Positions 9,081-17,598 of a DNA stretch of 64,000 bases are shown here, in pieces. The translations under genes and the position numbers were made by a program. The stretch comes from Aquabacterium sp. A7-Y (GTDB lineage: Bacteria > Pseudomonadota > Gammaproteobacteria > Burkholderiales > Burkholderiaceae_C). The stretch's first letter is position 1. Each line of letters starts with the position of its first letter. The stretch spans positions 1 through 64,000 of the forward strand of contig NZ_JAPFBW010000005.1 in assembly GCF_026153205.1 (NCBI RefSeq). Reading direction: 5' to 3'. The notes under the pieces are model-generated. The model did no database searches. It was not told where the DNA came from and worked only from the letters and a program-made list of their open reading frames with translations.

Positions 9081-10322
9081 ATGTCCTACCTGCCCGGACG
9101 TCGCCTGCGAGCGTCGCAGCTCCCCTTGGCTGCCGCCTGTGCGCTTGTGGTCCAAGCAGCGCCTGCCCTGGCCGACCCCTACTACCTCCAGGCCAGCCAG
9201 GAGTTCAGCCGCGAGTCCAACCTGTTCCGTGACCGCGACGGTGCCGAGCGGAGCGACACGATCTCTTCCAGCACGCTGCAGGTCGGCGTGGACCAGCCGA
9301 TCGGCCGCCAGCGCCTGGTGGGCAGCGCGATGGTGCAGCGCAACCTCTACAAAGACCAGTCCCACCTCAACAACACCGCCTATGGCGTCAACGTGCGCGC
9401 CGACCTGGAGACCGTCAACCGCATCTCCGGCGGCCTGCGCTACAGCAACTCGCGCCGGCTGGCGGAGTTCGAGACCGGCAGCGCCACCACCCGCAACACC
9501 GAGCGCAACCTGCTGACCCTGCAGGAGTTCGGAGCACGCGGCCAGCTGGGCATGGCCTCGCTGTGGGTGCTGGAAACCGGCTACACCTTCCGCGACCAGG
9601 ATTACTCGGCCAAGGCCTTCGAGTCCCTGGTGCAGAAATCGCACGCGGTGAACTTCGGCACCAAATACCGCCCCAGCGACCTGATCAACTTCGGCCTCGG
9701 CTACCGCCAGACCGCGGGCCGCATCCCGAACTACCGCCCCGGTATCGAGGACGAATACGACCGCAAGGACATCGACTTCACGGTGCTGTGGAAACCCAAC
9801 GGCCTCAGCACGCTGGACATGCGCCTGAGCCGCACCCACACCGATCACGATGTCGTCGACGCGAAGGACTTCAAGGGCTTCACCGGCAACATCGGCTACA
9901 GCTACCGCCCGGGCGGCAAGCTGAGCTACAAGCTCAACCTGATCCGCGAGACCAACGACGACACGAGCCTGCTCGACTTCGGCGAGTTCGCTGGCATCGA
10001 CCTCGGCTCGCAGCCTCTGGAGAACACCCGCACGATCACGTCGCTGCGCTTCGGCACGGTCTACGACGCCACTGCCAAGATCCGTCTGACCGGGGGGCTG
10101 CGCTACATCCGCCGCAACATCGAGGAGACGGGCCTGGTGAACCGCAACGGCAGCGACCGCACCACAGTCGCGACGCTGGGTGCCAACTACGCGTTCTCCC
10201 GCAACTGGACGTTCGGCTGCAACGTGGCCTGGGAGAAGCGCAAGGCCGACGAGTCCGAGGGCGTGTCCTTCCCCTTCAAGGCCGAAACCGCCAGCTGCAT
10301 GGCCCAGTTCCTGCTGCAGTAA
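9081..10322 (+). CDS. epsL: EpsL-like outer-membrane beta-barrel protein of the EPS operon
   Basis: This 413-residue exported protein has a signal peptide (LPLAAACALVVQAAPALA, cleavage near residue 31). The mature part is entirely short amphipathic beta-strands rich in Tyr/Arg/Asn (LQVGVDQPIGRQRLVG, YGVNVRADLE, GNIGYSYRPGGKLSYKLN) and ends in Leu-Leu-Gln. It fits the EpsL family found in exosortase-associated EPS loci, and its likely role is as an outer-membrane pore or export factor. No catalytic motif is visible. A good ribosome site (AGGAG, six bases from ATG 9081) supports the start. It sits 65 bases after epsB and 16 before galE. Confidence 0.85.
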   Translation: MSYLPGRRLRASQLPLAAACALVVQAAPALADPYYLQASQEFSRESNLFRDRDGAERSDTISSSTLQVGVDQPIGRQRLVGSAMVQRNLYKDQSHLNNTAYGVNVRADLETVNRISGGLRYSNSRRLAEFETGSATTRNTERNLLTLQEFGARGQLGMASLWVLETGYTFRDQDYSAKAFESLVQKSHAVNFGTKYRPSDLINFGLGYRQTAGRIPNYRPGIEDEYDRKDIDFTVLWKPNGLSTLDMRLSRTHTDHDVVDAKDFKGFTGNIGYSYRPGGKLSYKLNLIRETNDDTSLLDFGEFAGIDLGSQPLENTRTITSLRFGTVYDATAKIRLTGGLRYIRRNIEETGLVNRNGSDRTTVATLGANYAFSRNWTFGCNVAWEKRKADESEGVSFPFKAETASCMAQFLLQ

Positions 10323-10338
10323 ACCCGGAACCCCTCAC

Positions 10339-11367
10339 GTGCCTACCATCCTGCTCACCGGCGCCGCCGGATACATCGCCTCCCACACCTGGCTCGCGCT
10401 TCAGGACGCCGGCTTCGACGTGGTGGGCGCGGACGACTTCTCCAACAGCTCGCCCGAGGTGCTGAAGCGCCTGCACCGCCTGGGCGGCCGGGAGCCGGTG
10501 TTCCACCGGATCGACGTCGGCGACGCGGCGGCGCTGCAGGCCTTGTTCGAGGCGCACCGCATCGACGCGGTGGTGCATTTCGCCGCCTTCAAGGCGGTGG
10601 GCGAGTCCAACGAGAAGCCGCTGGACTACTACGGCAACAACCTGGGCAGCCTGATCAACGTCTGCAGGACCATGCAGCGCCACGGTGTGCACAAGCTGGT
10701 GTTCAGCTCCTCGGCGACGGTCTACGGCACGCCGGAACGGCTGCCGATCCGCGAGGACTCGCCGCTGTCGACCACCAATCCCTACGGCGCCACCAAGCTG
10801 ATGAGCGAGCAGATCCTGCGCGACCTCGGCGCCTCCGACGCGGCCTGGCAGATCGCCTGCCTGCGCTACTTCAACCCGGTGGGTGCGCACGAGAGCGGGC
10901 AAATCGGCGAGGACCCGCAGGGCGTGCCCAACAACCTGATGCCCTACGTCGCCCAGGTCGCGGTGGGCCAGCGCCCCAAGCTGCGCGTCTTCGGCGGCGA
11001 CTACGACACGCCGGACGGCACCGGCGTGCGCGACTACATCCACGTGATGGACCTGGCCGAGGGCCATGTCGCGGCGCTGCGCTACCTGTTCGAGCAGCAG
11101 CGCTCGCTGACCGTCAACCTCGGCACCGGCCAGGGCTACAGCGTGCTGGACGTGGTGCGAGCCTACGAGCGCGCCAGCGGCCGCCCGGTGCCCTACGAGA
11201 TCGTGGCGCGCCGCCCCGGCGACGTGGCCGCCTGTTTTGCCGACCCGAGCCTGGCGCGCTCCCTGCTCGGCTGGGAGGCCCGGCGCGGCATCGACGCCAT
11301 GTGCGCCGACTCGTGGCGCTGGCAGAGCCAGAACCCGGCCGGTTTCCGCAGCGCCGAAGGCGGCTGA
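10339..11367 (+). CDS. galE: UDP-glucose 4-epimerase
   Basis: This 342-residue short-chain dehydrogenase interconverts UDP-glucose and UDP-galactose with tightly bound NAD. It has the Rossmann GAAGYIASH motif at residues 7-15, the HFAAFKAVGES segment, the FSSSATVYG catalytic Ser/Thr block, and the YxxxK pair in NPYGATK. The C-terminal half carries RYFNPVGAHESGQIGEDP, typical of GalE. The length is close to E. coli GalE (338). The GTG at 10339 is the only start that fits this N-terminus. It lies 16 bases after epsL, so it is probably co-transcribed and supplies UDP-galactose for the EPS. Confidence 0.95.
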   Translation: MPTILLTGAAGYIASHTWLALQDAGFDVVGADDFSNSSPEVLKRLHRLGGREPVFHRIDVGDAAALQALFEAHRIDAVVHFAAFKAVGESNEKPLDYYGNNLGSLINVCRTMQRHGVHKLVFSSSATVYGTPERLPIREDSPLSTTNPYGATKLMSEQILRDLGASDAAWQIACLRYFNPVGAHESGQIGEDPQGVPNNLMPYVAQVAVGQRPKLRVFGGDYDTPDGTGVRDYIHVMDLAEGHVAALRYLFEQQRSLTVNLGTGQGYSVLDVVRAYERASGRPVPYEIVARRPGDVAACFADPSLARSLLGWEARRGIDAMCADSWRWQSQNPAGFRSAEGG

Positions 11368-11406
11368 GCTTTTTCCATCACCTCATACCTGCAGGGATTT
11401 CCTCAG

Positions 11407-12867
11407 ATGAACCAGACCATACTTCCCGTCGTGATGGCCGGCGGTTCGGGCACCCGGCTGTGGCCCCTCAGCCGCGCCCTCTACCCGAAGCAGTTCCTGG
11501 CGCTGTCGGGCGACGAGACGCTGTTCCAGCAGGCCGTGCGCCGACTCACCACCCTGGGTGACGCGCAAACCCGCGTCGCCGCGCCCTGCATCGTCGGCAA
11601 CGAGGAGCACCGCTTCCTGACCCTGGACCAGCTGCGCGAGATGAAGGTCTCGCCGTCGGCGGTGCTGCTCGAGCCGGTGGGCCGCAACACCGCACCGGCG
11701 ATGACGCTGGCGGCGCTGTATGCGCGCGACGAGCTGGGCTCGAACGACGACCCGATCCTGGTGGTCACGCCGGCCGACCAGACCGTCACCGACCCGGCCG
11801 CCTTCACGGCCGCGCTGAACGAGGCGGTGAAGGCCGCCGCTGACGGCAGCATCGTGATCCTGGGCATCCGTCCCGACCGCCCGGAGACCGGCTTCGGCTA
11901 CATCCGCACTCGCGGCGACGGCCCGGTGCAGCCGGTCGCGGCCTTCGTCGAAAAACCCGATGCCGAGACGGCCCAGCGCTACCTCACGGAAGGCTGCTAC
12001 TACTGGAACAGCGGCATGTTCGTGCTGCGTGCCTCGGTGTGGCTGAAGGCGCTGGCGCAGTTCCGCCCCGATATCGCCCAGGCGACCGAGGCCGCCTGGG
12101 CCCAGAAGTCGGCCGACAACGGTTTTATCCGCCCGGGCAAGGCCGAGTTCGGTGCCATCCCCAGCGAGTCGGTCGACTACGCGGTGATGGAGCGCTGCCC
12201 GGCCGAGCCCAAGGCCGGTTTCACGGTGAAAATGGTGCCGCTGGACGCCGGCTGGTCCGACCTGGGCGCCTGGGAGGCGGTCTGGCAGGTCAGCGAGAAG
12301 GATGCGCAGGGCAACGTCGCGCAAGGCGACGCGGTGATCGAATCGAGCCGCAACACGCTGGTGCATGCGACCAGCCGGCTGGTCAGCGCGGTCGGGCTCG
12401 ACAATGTCGTCATCGTCGAGACGGCTGATGCCGTGCTGGTGGCTGATCGCAGCCGCAGCCAGGAGGTCAAGAAGATCGTCAACCAGCTGGAGCAGCGCGA
12501 GCGCAGCGAAGGCACGCTGCACCGCCTGGTGCACCGCCCCTGGGGCTGGTACGACAGCATCGACGCCGGCCCGCGCTTCCAGGTCAAGCGCATCATGGTC
12601 AAGCCCAAGGCGACCCTGTCGCTGCAGATGCACCATCACCGCGCCGAACACTGGATCGTGGTCTCCGGCACGGCCGAGGTCACCTGCGGCGAGAAGAAGA
12701 TCCTGCTGACCGAAAACCAGAGCACCTACATCCCGCTGGGCGAGGTGCACCGTCTGGCCAACCCCGGCACCATCCCGCTGGAGATCATCGAGGTGCAGTC
12801 GGGCTCCTACCTGGGCGAGGACGACATCGTCCGCTTCCAGGACACCTACGGCCGGGTCGGGTCCTGA
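11407..12867 (+). CDS. manC: Mannose-1-phosphate guanylyltransferase / mannose-6-phosphate isomerase
   Basis: This 486-residue bifunctional type II enzyme (ManC/AlgA/XanB/CpsB) isomerises fructose-6-phosphate to mannose-6-phosphate and makes GDP-mannose from mannose-1-phosphate and GTP. The N-terminal nucleotidyltransferase has the pyrophosphorylase signature VMAGGSGTRLWPLSR at 9-23 with YPKQF following. FVEKPDAETA is the second substrate motif. The C-terminal cupin (about 370-486) has RPWGWYDS and the metal-binding HHHRAEHWIVVSG block. GDP-mannose feeds Gmd/Fcl in this same island. A phosphomannomutase is not encoded nearby. It is the last gene of the plus-strand block and ends at a bidirectional terminator. 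Confidence 0.96.
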   Translation: MNQTILPVVMAGGSGTRLWPLSRALYPKQFLALSGDETLFQQAVRRLTTLGDAQTRVAAPCIVGNEEHRFLTLDQLREMKVSPSAVLLEPVGRNTAPAMTLAALYARDELGSNDDPILVVTPADQTVTDPAAFTAALNEAVKAAADGSIVILGIRPDRPETGFGYIRTRGDGPVQPVAAFVEKPDAETAQRYLTEGCYYWNSGMFVLRASVWLKALAQFRPDIAQATEAAWAQKSADNGFIRPGKAEFGAIPSESVDYAVMERCPAEPKAGFTVKMVPLDAGWSDLGAWEAVWQVSEKDAQGNVAQGDAVIESSRNTLVHATSRLVSAVGLDNVVIVETADAVLVADRSRSQEVKKIVNQLEQRERSEGTLHRLVHRPWGWYDSIDAGPRFQVKRIMVKPKATLSLQMHHHRAEHWIVVSGTAEVTCGEKKILLTENQSTYIPLGEVHRLANPGTIPLEIIEVQSGSYLGEDDIVRFQDTYGRVGS

Positions 12868-12915
12868 GCCGTCACCGGGCTTGCGGCAAGGCACCGCAAG
12901 ATCCGGGAACAGAAA

Positions 12916-12946
12916 AGCAAAGGGGCGCCAGGCGCCCCTTTTTGCT
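12916..12946. terminator. Bidirectional terminator between convergent manC and ugd
   Basis: A GC-rich stem GGGGCGCC/GGCGCCCC with a single-base loop (12922-12929/12931-12938) extends outward through AGCAAA and TTTTTGCT arms. It therefore presents a T run in both directions. It lies between the stop codons of the convergent genes manC and ugd. Confidence 0.9.
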
Positions 12947-12970
12947 TGCGGCCTTGTCGACCGCAGCCGC

Positions 12971-14293
12971 TCAGGCGCGGCCGATGCCGTGGTACTCGAT
13001 GCCCAGCGTTTTCATCAGCTCGGGCTCGTACAGATTGCGGCCGTCGAACACCACCTTGTCGGCCAGCGCACTGCGCAGCGCGTCGAAGTCCGGGGTACGG
13101 AACTCCTTCCACTCGGTCACGATGACCAGCGCATGAGCGCCTTCCAGCGCCGCCGCGCCGGAGGTCGCGAAGTGCACGCCCTCGCGGTCCTGCAGCACCC
13201 GGCGCGCCTCGTGCGAGGCCACCGGATCGAAGGCCTGCACGCGGGCGCCGCGGCGCAGCAACTCGTCGATGATCACGAGGCTGGGCGCCTCGCGCATGTC
13301 GTCGGTGTTGGGCTTGAAAGCCAGGCCCCAGAGTGCGAAGGTCTTGCCGCTCAGGTCCGCGCCGTAGCGCTTGACGATCTTGTCGACCAGCACCAGCTTC
13401 TGCCGGTCGTTGACCTCCTCGACCGCCTGCAGCAGCTGCAGCGGCTGGCCGGCATCCTCGGCGGTCTTGATCAGCGCCTTGACGTCCTTGGGGAAGCAGG
13501 AGCCCCCGTAGCCGCAGCCGGCATACAGGAAGTGGAAGCCGATGCGCGGGTCGCTGCCGATGCCCTGGCGCACCAGCTCGATGTCGGCGCCCAGCTTCTC
13601 CGCCACCAGCGCGAGCTCGTTCATGAAACTGATGCGCGTCGCCAGCATGGCGTTGGCGGCGTATTTGGTGAACTCGGCGCTGCGGATGTCCATCAGCATC
13701 ATGCGGTCGTGGTTGCGCACGAAGGGCGCGTACAGCGCACGCATCAGCAGGATCGCGCGCTCGTCCTCGGCGCCCACCACCACGCGGTCCGGACGCATGA
13801 AGTCGGCGACCGCCGCGCCTTCCTTCAGGAACTCCGGATTGGAAGCGACCGCGAAGTCCAGCTTCAGGCCGCGCTTGTCGAGCTCTTCCTGCACCGCCGC
13901 CTTGACCTTGTCACCGGTGCCGACCGGGACGGTGCTCTTGTCGACCACCACCTTGAAGTCGGTCATCAGCCGACCGATGTTGCGCGCCGCGGCGACGACG
14001 TACTTGAGGTCGGCCGAGCCGTCCTCGTCGGGCGGCGTGCCGACCGCGATGAACTGGATGGTGCCGTGGGCCACCGCCTGCTCGATGTTGGTGGTGAACT
14101 CCAGGCGGCCCGCCGCGACGTTGCGCTGCACCATCTCCAGCAGGCCGGGTTCATAGATCGGGATGCCCCCTTCCTTGAGCACGCGGATCTTTTCGGGATC
14201 CACGTCCAGGCACAACACGTGGTTGCCCATCTCGGACAGGCAGGCGCCCGTCACCAAACCCACATAACCGGTACCGACGACGGTGACCTTCAT
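12971..14293 (-). CDS. ugd: UDP-glucose 6-dehydrogenase
   Basis: This 440-residue enzyme oxidises UDP-glucose to UDP-glucuronate in two NAD-dependent steps. The Rossmann motif [10 protein letters not shown] is at residues 7-16, the substrate/hinge region STVPVGTG at 120-127, and NPEFLKEG at 152-159. The catalytic Cys266 lies in [10 protein letters not shown] (261-270). The start is supported by GAGG six bases upstream. It is last in the minus-strand block GT4-GT4-phyH-GT26-ugd and would supply glucuronate for the EPS. UDP-glucose itself must come from a GalU elsewhere. Confidence 0.96.
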   Translation of the reverse strand: MKVTVVGTGYVGLVTGACLSEMGNHVLCLDVDPEKIRVLKEGGIPIYEPGLLEMVQRNVAAGRLEFTTNIEQAVAHGTIQFIAVGTPPDEDGSADLKYVVAAARNIGRLMTDFKVVVDKSTVPVGTGDKVKAAVQEELDKRGLKLDFAVASNPEFLKEGAAVADFMRPDRVVVGAEDERAILLMRALYAPFVRNHDRMMLMDIRSAEFTKYAANAMLATRISFMNELALVAEKLGADIELVRQGIGSDPRIGFHFLYAGCGYGGSCFPKDVKALIKTAEDAGQPLQLLQAVEEVNDRQKLVLVDKIVKRYGADLSGKTFALWGLAFKPNTDDMREAPSLVIIDELLRRGARVQAFDPVASHEARRVLQDREGVHFATSGAAALEGAHALVIVTEWKEFRTPDFDALRSALADKVVFDGRNLYEPELMKTLGIEYHGIGRA

Positions 14294-14321
14294 GACTAAC
14301 CTCTTGTGTCTTCAATCGAGC

Positions 14322-14338
14322 GGGCCCCGCCGGGGCCC
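14322..14338. other. Perfect GC hairpin between GT26 gene and ugd
   Basis: GGGCCCC/GGGGCCC with a three-base GCC loop. No T run follows on the minus strand, so it is not a standard terminator. It may weaken transcription or stabilise the mRNA upstream of ugd. An 8-base TGTCTTCA sequence occurs on both sides of the hairpin. Confidence 0.5.
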
Positions 14339-14345
14339 CTTGTCT

Positions 14346-15137
14346 TCACCGGCCGCGAGGTGCAGCGCGGCCCGCGATCACCTGCGGCAGCATGCGCATC
14401 ACGAAGATGCTGTTGGTGACCAGATAGCGCTTCCAGAGCCGACGCGGTTCGCTCATCAGGCGATAGAACCACTCCAGCCCGCTGCGCTGCATCCACAGCG
14501 GCGCGCGCTTGATCGTGCCGGCATGATAGTCAAAGGCAGCGCCGACGCCCACCATGACCGCCTGGACCCGGCCGCGGTGCGCGGCCATCCACTTTTCCTG
14601 CTTGGGGCAGCCCATGCCGACAAACAACACCGCGGTGCCGGCCGCGTTGATGCGGTCCACGTCGGCCTGGTCCTCTTCGGCCGTGAGGGCCCGAAACGGC
14701 GGCGACACCAAGCCGCCGATGCGCAGGCGCGGAAAGGCGCGCTGCAAGGCCTGCTTCAGCTTCTCGAGCGCCTGTTCGGTGCCGCCGTAGAAAAACACCA
14801 CCTGCCCCAGACGTTCGGCTTCGGCGCAGTACTTCCACATCAGGTCCGGGCCGTTGATGCGCTCCTGCCCCGAGAAACCGGCATGCCGCAGGGCCCAGGC
14901 GACCGGGGCGCCGTCGGGCGTCGACATGTCAGCCTGGTCGATCACGCTGCGGAACTCGCTGTCCTGCGTGGCGGTGACCACCGAATGCACGTTGACGATG
15001 CAGACGTAGCGCGAGTCGCGCCGGGCGCCCCAGTCGACCAGCCGCCCCACCGCCTCGCTCCATGACAGCGCATCGATGGGCGAGCCCAGCACCGGGCCCG
15101 TCCGGCGCGCCACCTGGCCCTGTTGACTCATCGACAT
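14346..15137 (-). CDS. WecG/TagA/CpsF family glycosyltransferase (GT26)
   Basis: This 263-residue glycosyltransferase is of the WecG/TagA type, which acts on polyprenyl-diphosphate-linked sugars at the inner face of the membrane. Family signatures are VNVHSVVTA near residue 50, the TPDGAPVAWA motif at about 72-81 with its key Asp, RINGPDLMW, FYGGTEQALE, VGMGCPKQEKW near 175, and VGAAFDYHAG near 200. The ATG at 15137 has GGAGG five bases upstream; a second ATG two codons later is possible. It lies 25 bases after the dioxygenase gene and 52 before ugd. It probably adds an early sugar of the repeat unit. Which sugar cannot be read. Confidence 0.9.
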   Translation of the reverse strand: MSMSQQGQVARRTGPVLGSPIDALSWSEAVGRLVDWGARRDSRYVCIVNVHSVVTATQDSEFRSVIDQADMSTPDGAPVAWALRHAGFSGQERINGPDLMWKYCAEAERLGQVVFFYGGTEQALEKLKQALQRAFPRLRIGGLVSPPFRALTAEEDQADVDRINAAGTAVLFVGMGCPKQEKWMAAHRGRVQAVMVGVGAAFDYHAGTIKRAPLWMQRSGLEWFYRLMSEPRRLWKRYLVTNSIFVMRMLPQVIAGRAAPRGR

Positions 15138-15162
15138 GCCTTCCTCCGACGACCGCTGCCGT

Positions 15163-16092
15163 TCACTTCAGGTCCGAGAGGGCCTTCTTCTGGAACTTGC
15201 GCGCGACCTTCAGCAGGGTCGGGTTGTCGTAGATCGACACCTTCACGCGCGAGGCGAGGTCGGCCTTCAGCGAATACTCCGGCTGGTTGGCAAAGTACTG
15301 CTGGCCTTTCCAGTCCTCATACTTGACCCAGGGCTTGCTGGCGAACAGGTTGCCGTAGGTCATCTCGGAGGGCAGGTAGTGCGCCGTCAGGGACTTGCGC
15401 GAGAAGCGCGGGTCGATGGTGTGCAGCGAGCCGTGCACGGTGCGCGAGTTCCAGAACATCACGTCGCCCTTTTTCATTGCCGGCGCGTGCAGCTCGCTGC
15501 GGTGCTTCTCGACGTAGTCGGCCATGCGCTCCAGCCACTTCGAGTGGGGCAGCTCGGCTTCGTGCAGGTTCACGGTCTGCGAGCCGGGCATCACGTAGAA
15601 GCGGCCGGCGCGCTCGTCGATGTCCTCCAGTGCGATCCAGGCGGCCAGCAGGTGACCATTGGGCACGCTGTCGAGGTACCACCAGTCCTGGTGCGGGGGC
15701 GTCGCGGCGTTCAGGTCGAACAGCATGCTCTGCATCAGGTTGTGGCGGGCCGAGCCGGTGATGCGGGTCAGAGCCTCGAGCACCTCGGGCGCGAAGTAGA
15801 TCTCCATCACGGCTTCCCGGAACTCGGGGAAGCTCTTGTAGGCATGCACGTCGAGGAAGCTCTGCGCCACGTAACCGTGTTCGTTGATCCGGTTGGTCTC
15901 GTAGGCGTTGGTGCTTTGGCGGAAGAACTTGCTGTCCGAGGGCAGGATGTCGCGACGGTAGAGGTCCATCAGCCGGTCGATCTTCGCCTCCGACACCAGC
16001 CCCGGCAGGACAACATAGCCGTGCTGGTTGTAGTAGGCCGCCTCTTGGGTGTCCTGTGCAGGGGAAACAGCGACGGCAGCGGTGGTGGACAT
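15163..16092 (-). CDS. Phytanoyl-CoA dioxygenase (PhyH) family protein
   Basis: This 309-residue Fe(II)/2-oxoglutarate oxygenase has a cupin fold. The metal triad appears as the HxD in PPHQDWWYL (about 148-156) and the distal His in SRTVHGSLHT (about 230-239). The 2-oxoglutarate Arg is probably in the following DPRFSRKSLTAHYLP. A strong AGGAGG site before ATG 16092 fixes the start. The substrate is unknown: in this family it can be a lipid, a small molecule or a sugar-derived compound. It sits between a GT4 gene (224 bases upstream) and the GT26 gene (25 bases downstream), so a role in modifying the EPS or its lipid carrier is possible but only inferred. Confidence 0.88.
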   Translation of the reverse strand: MSTTAAVAVSPAQDTQEAAYYNQHGYVVLPGLVSEAKIDRLMDLYRRDILPSDSKFFRQSTNAYETNRINEHGYVAQSFLDVHAYKSFPEFREAVMEIYFAPEVLEALTRITGSARHNLMQSMLFDLNAATPPHQDWWYLDSVPNGHLLAAWIALEDIDERAGRFYVMPGSQTVNLHEAELPHSKWLERMADYVEKHRSELHAPAMKKGDVMFWNSRTVHGSLHTIDPRFSRKSLTAHYLPSEMTYGNLFASKPWVKYEDWKGQQYFANQPEYSLKADLASRVKVSIYDNPTLLKVARKFQKKALSDLK

Positions 16093-16316
16093 GGGTAAAC
16101 CTCCTGAACGATGTGTGGGCGAGCGGCGTGGCAGCCGGCTCAGTAGCAAAGATCGAGCCTCGCGCCTGCAGGCAAGGCCGGGTGGGCAGGCTTTCGCCTA
16201 GCGGCGCACCGATGGGACGGACGTTAGCATGTGAAATTCTCTCCGACGTGTCAGGACGAAACGCAGCCGCCGACCGGTCGTGCGGAGGGGGCCGGCGGAT
16301 CGTCGAGGCCGCGTTG

Positions 16317-17540
16317 TCACCGCTTGCGCGGCGCAGCCAGGCATTGCGTGATGCCCTCGCAGAAGCGCTGCGCCATCTGTTCGACCGAGATCTCGGCGGC
16401 TTGGCGCGCACAGCCCTCGCGCAGCGCCTGCAAGCGGCTCCGGTCCCGCAGCAGCGCCGCGATGGTGTCGGCATAGGCGGCAGCGCTGTCGGGAGTGATC
16501 AGCCCGTTCTCGCCGTCGCGCAGGTAGGAGACCTCGGGCGAGTGGGTCTTGCAGTCGGTGGTGATCATCGGAAGGCCGGCCTGCAGCGAGTCGACGATGT
16601 TCAGTCCCACCTTGCCAGGGTTGAGCATCAGGTCGCTCATCGCCAGCAGCTCGGCCTTTTCGATGCCCTTGCGCAAGCCGGTCCAGTGGATCCAGCCGCC
16701 GGACCCGGCGACCGCCTGCCGGATCATCTCGCGTTCCGGCCCTTCGCCCACCAGCACGAGCTGGAAGTCCGGTACCTGCTGCCGCACGAGCCGCGCGGCC
16801 TCGAGCAGGAACTCGGGGCGCTTGTCCTTGTTGAGCGAAGCCACCATCACGCCGATCGGGCCGGCGGGAATGCCGTGGGCACGGCGGGCGGCCGCGATCT
16901 GCTCGGGCGTCAGGCTGTCGAGCTCGCGTTTCAGCGTGGTGGTGTCGATCGCGTTGTTGAGCACGGTGATGCGCTGCCGCGGGAAGCCAGCCTGCTCGAC
17001 CACGTCCGCGCTCAGCTCGGTGTAGCCAAACCACCAGTCGACGCTGCGCAACAGCATGCGCTTGAAGCGCTCGCTCAAGGACTCGCTCGTGAGCGACTGG
17101 AAGTTGCGGCCGTGACCCCAGAAGGCCCGCTTGACCGAGCGGTGGCGGATCGGCAACAGGTAATTGAACAACAGGTTGTTTTCCTGCGTCACCACCACCA
17201 TGTCGGCGCCCTTGAGCGCCGCCGAGGCGTCCTGCCAGCAGAAACGCTCCCCCACGAGATAACGACAGGGCACGTGGGTGCCCCAGCTCAAGTGCCCGCC
17301 GTCGTTGGTCTTGGCCTCGGCCGGCTTGGGGTCGCCGTAGACCACCGTCAGTTCCACCCCCTGGGCGTCGAGAAGGCAGCGCAGGTGCTCGAAGAGCGGC
17401 AGGCGATAGTGGGTCATGCGACGTTGCACGATGACCACACGCGGCCGCTTGGTGCCACTGCGCGCCCGGCTGGGAAGGGGCGCTGCGCCGGGAAGGGCCG
17501 CGCCTGCGGAGCGGAGGATGACGGACGGTTCTTCTTTCAT
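16317..17540 (-). CDS. Glycosyltransferase family 4 protein
   Basis: This GT-B fold retaining glycosyltransferase has about 407 residues. The acceptor half begins RPRVVIVQRRMTHYRLPLFEHL, split here as RPRVVIVQRR and HYRLPLFEHL, then VVTQENNLLFNYLLP. The donor half has IGVMVASLNKDKRPEFLLEA, FQLVLVGEGPERE and the ExxxxxxE-like NPGKVGLNIVDSLQAGLPMI. In that segment Glu is replaced by Gly-Lys-Val at the usual first acid, so the catalytic pattern is slightly atypical. ATG 17540 has AGGA just upstream; another ATG at 17552 would add four residues. It is second in the block after the GT4 gene at 18864 (58-base gap). Donor and acceptor are unknown. Confidence 0.88.
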   Translation of the reverse strand: MKEEPSVILRSAGAALPGAAPLPSRARSGTKRPRVVIVQRRMTHYRLPLFEHLRCLLDAQGVELTVVYGDPKPAEAKTNDGGHLSWGTHVPCRYLVGERFCWQDASAALKGADMVVVTQENNLLFNYLLPIRHRSVKRAFWGHGRNFQSLTSESLSERFKRMLLRSVDWWFGYTELSADVVEQAGFPRQRITVLNNAIDTTTLKRELDSLTPEQIAAARRAHGIPAGPIGVMVASLNKDKRPEFLLEAARLVRQQVPDFQLVLVGEGPEREMIRQAVAGSGGWIHWTGLRKGIEKAELLAMSDLMLNPGKVGLNIVDSLQAGLPMITTDCKTHSPEVSYLRDGENGLITPDSAAAYADTIAALLRDRSRLQALREGCARQAAEISVEQMAQRFCEGITQCLAAPRKR

Positions 17541-17598
17541 ACGGTCCTGCATTGATGAACGAACTCGGTGGAGATCGCCGCGCGACGCGAGCGGCGAC

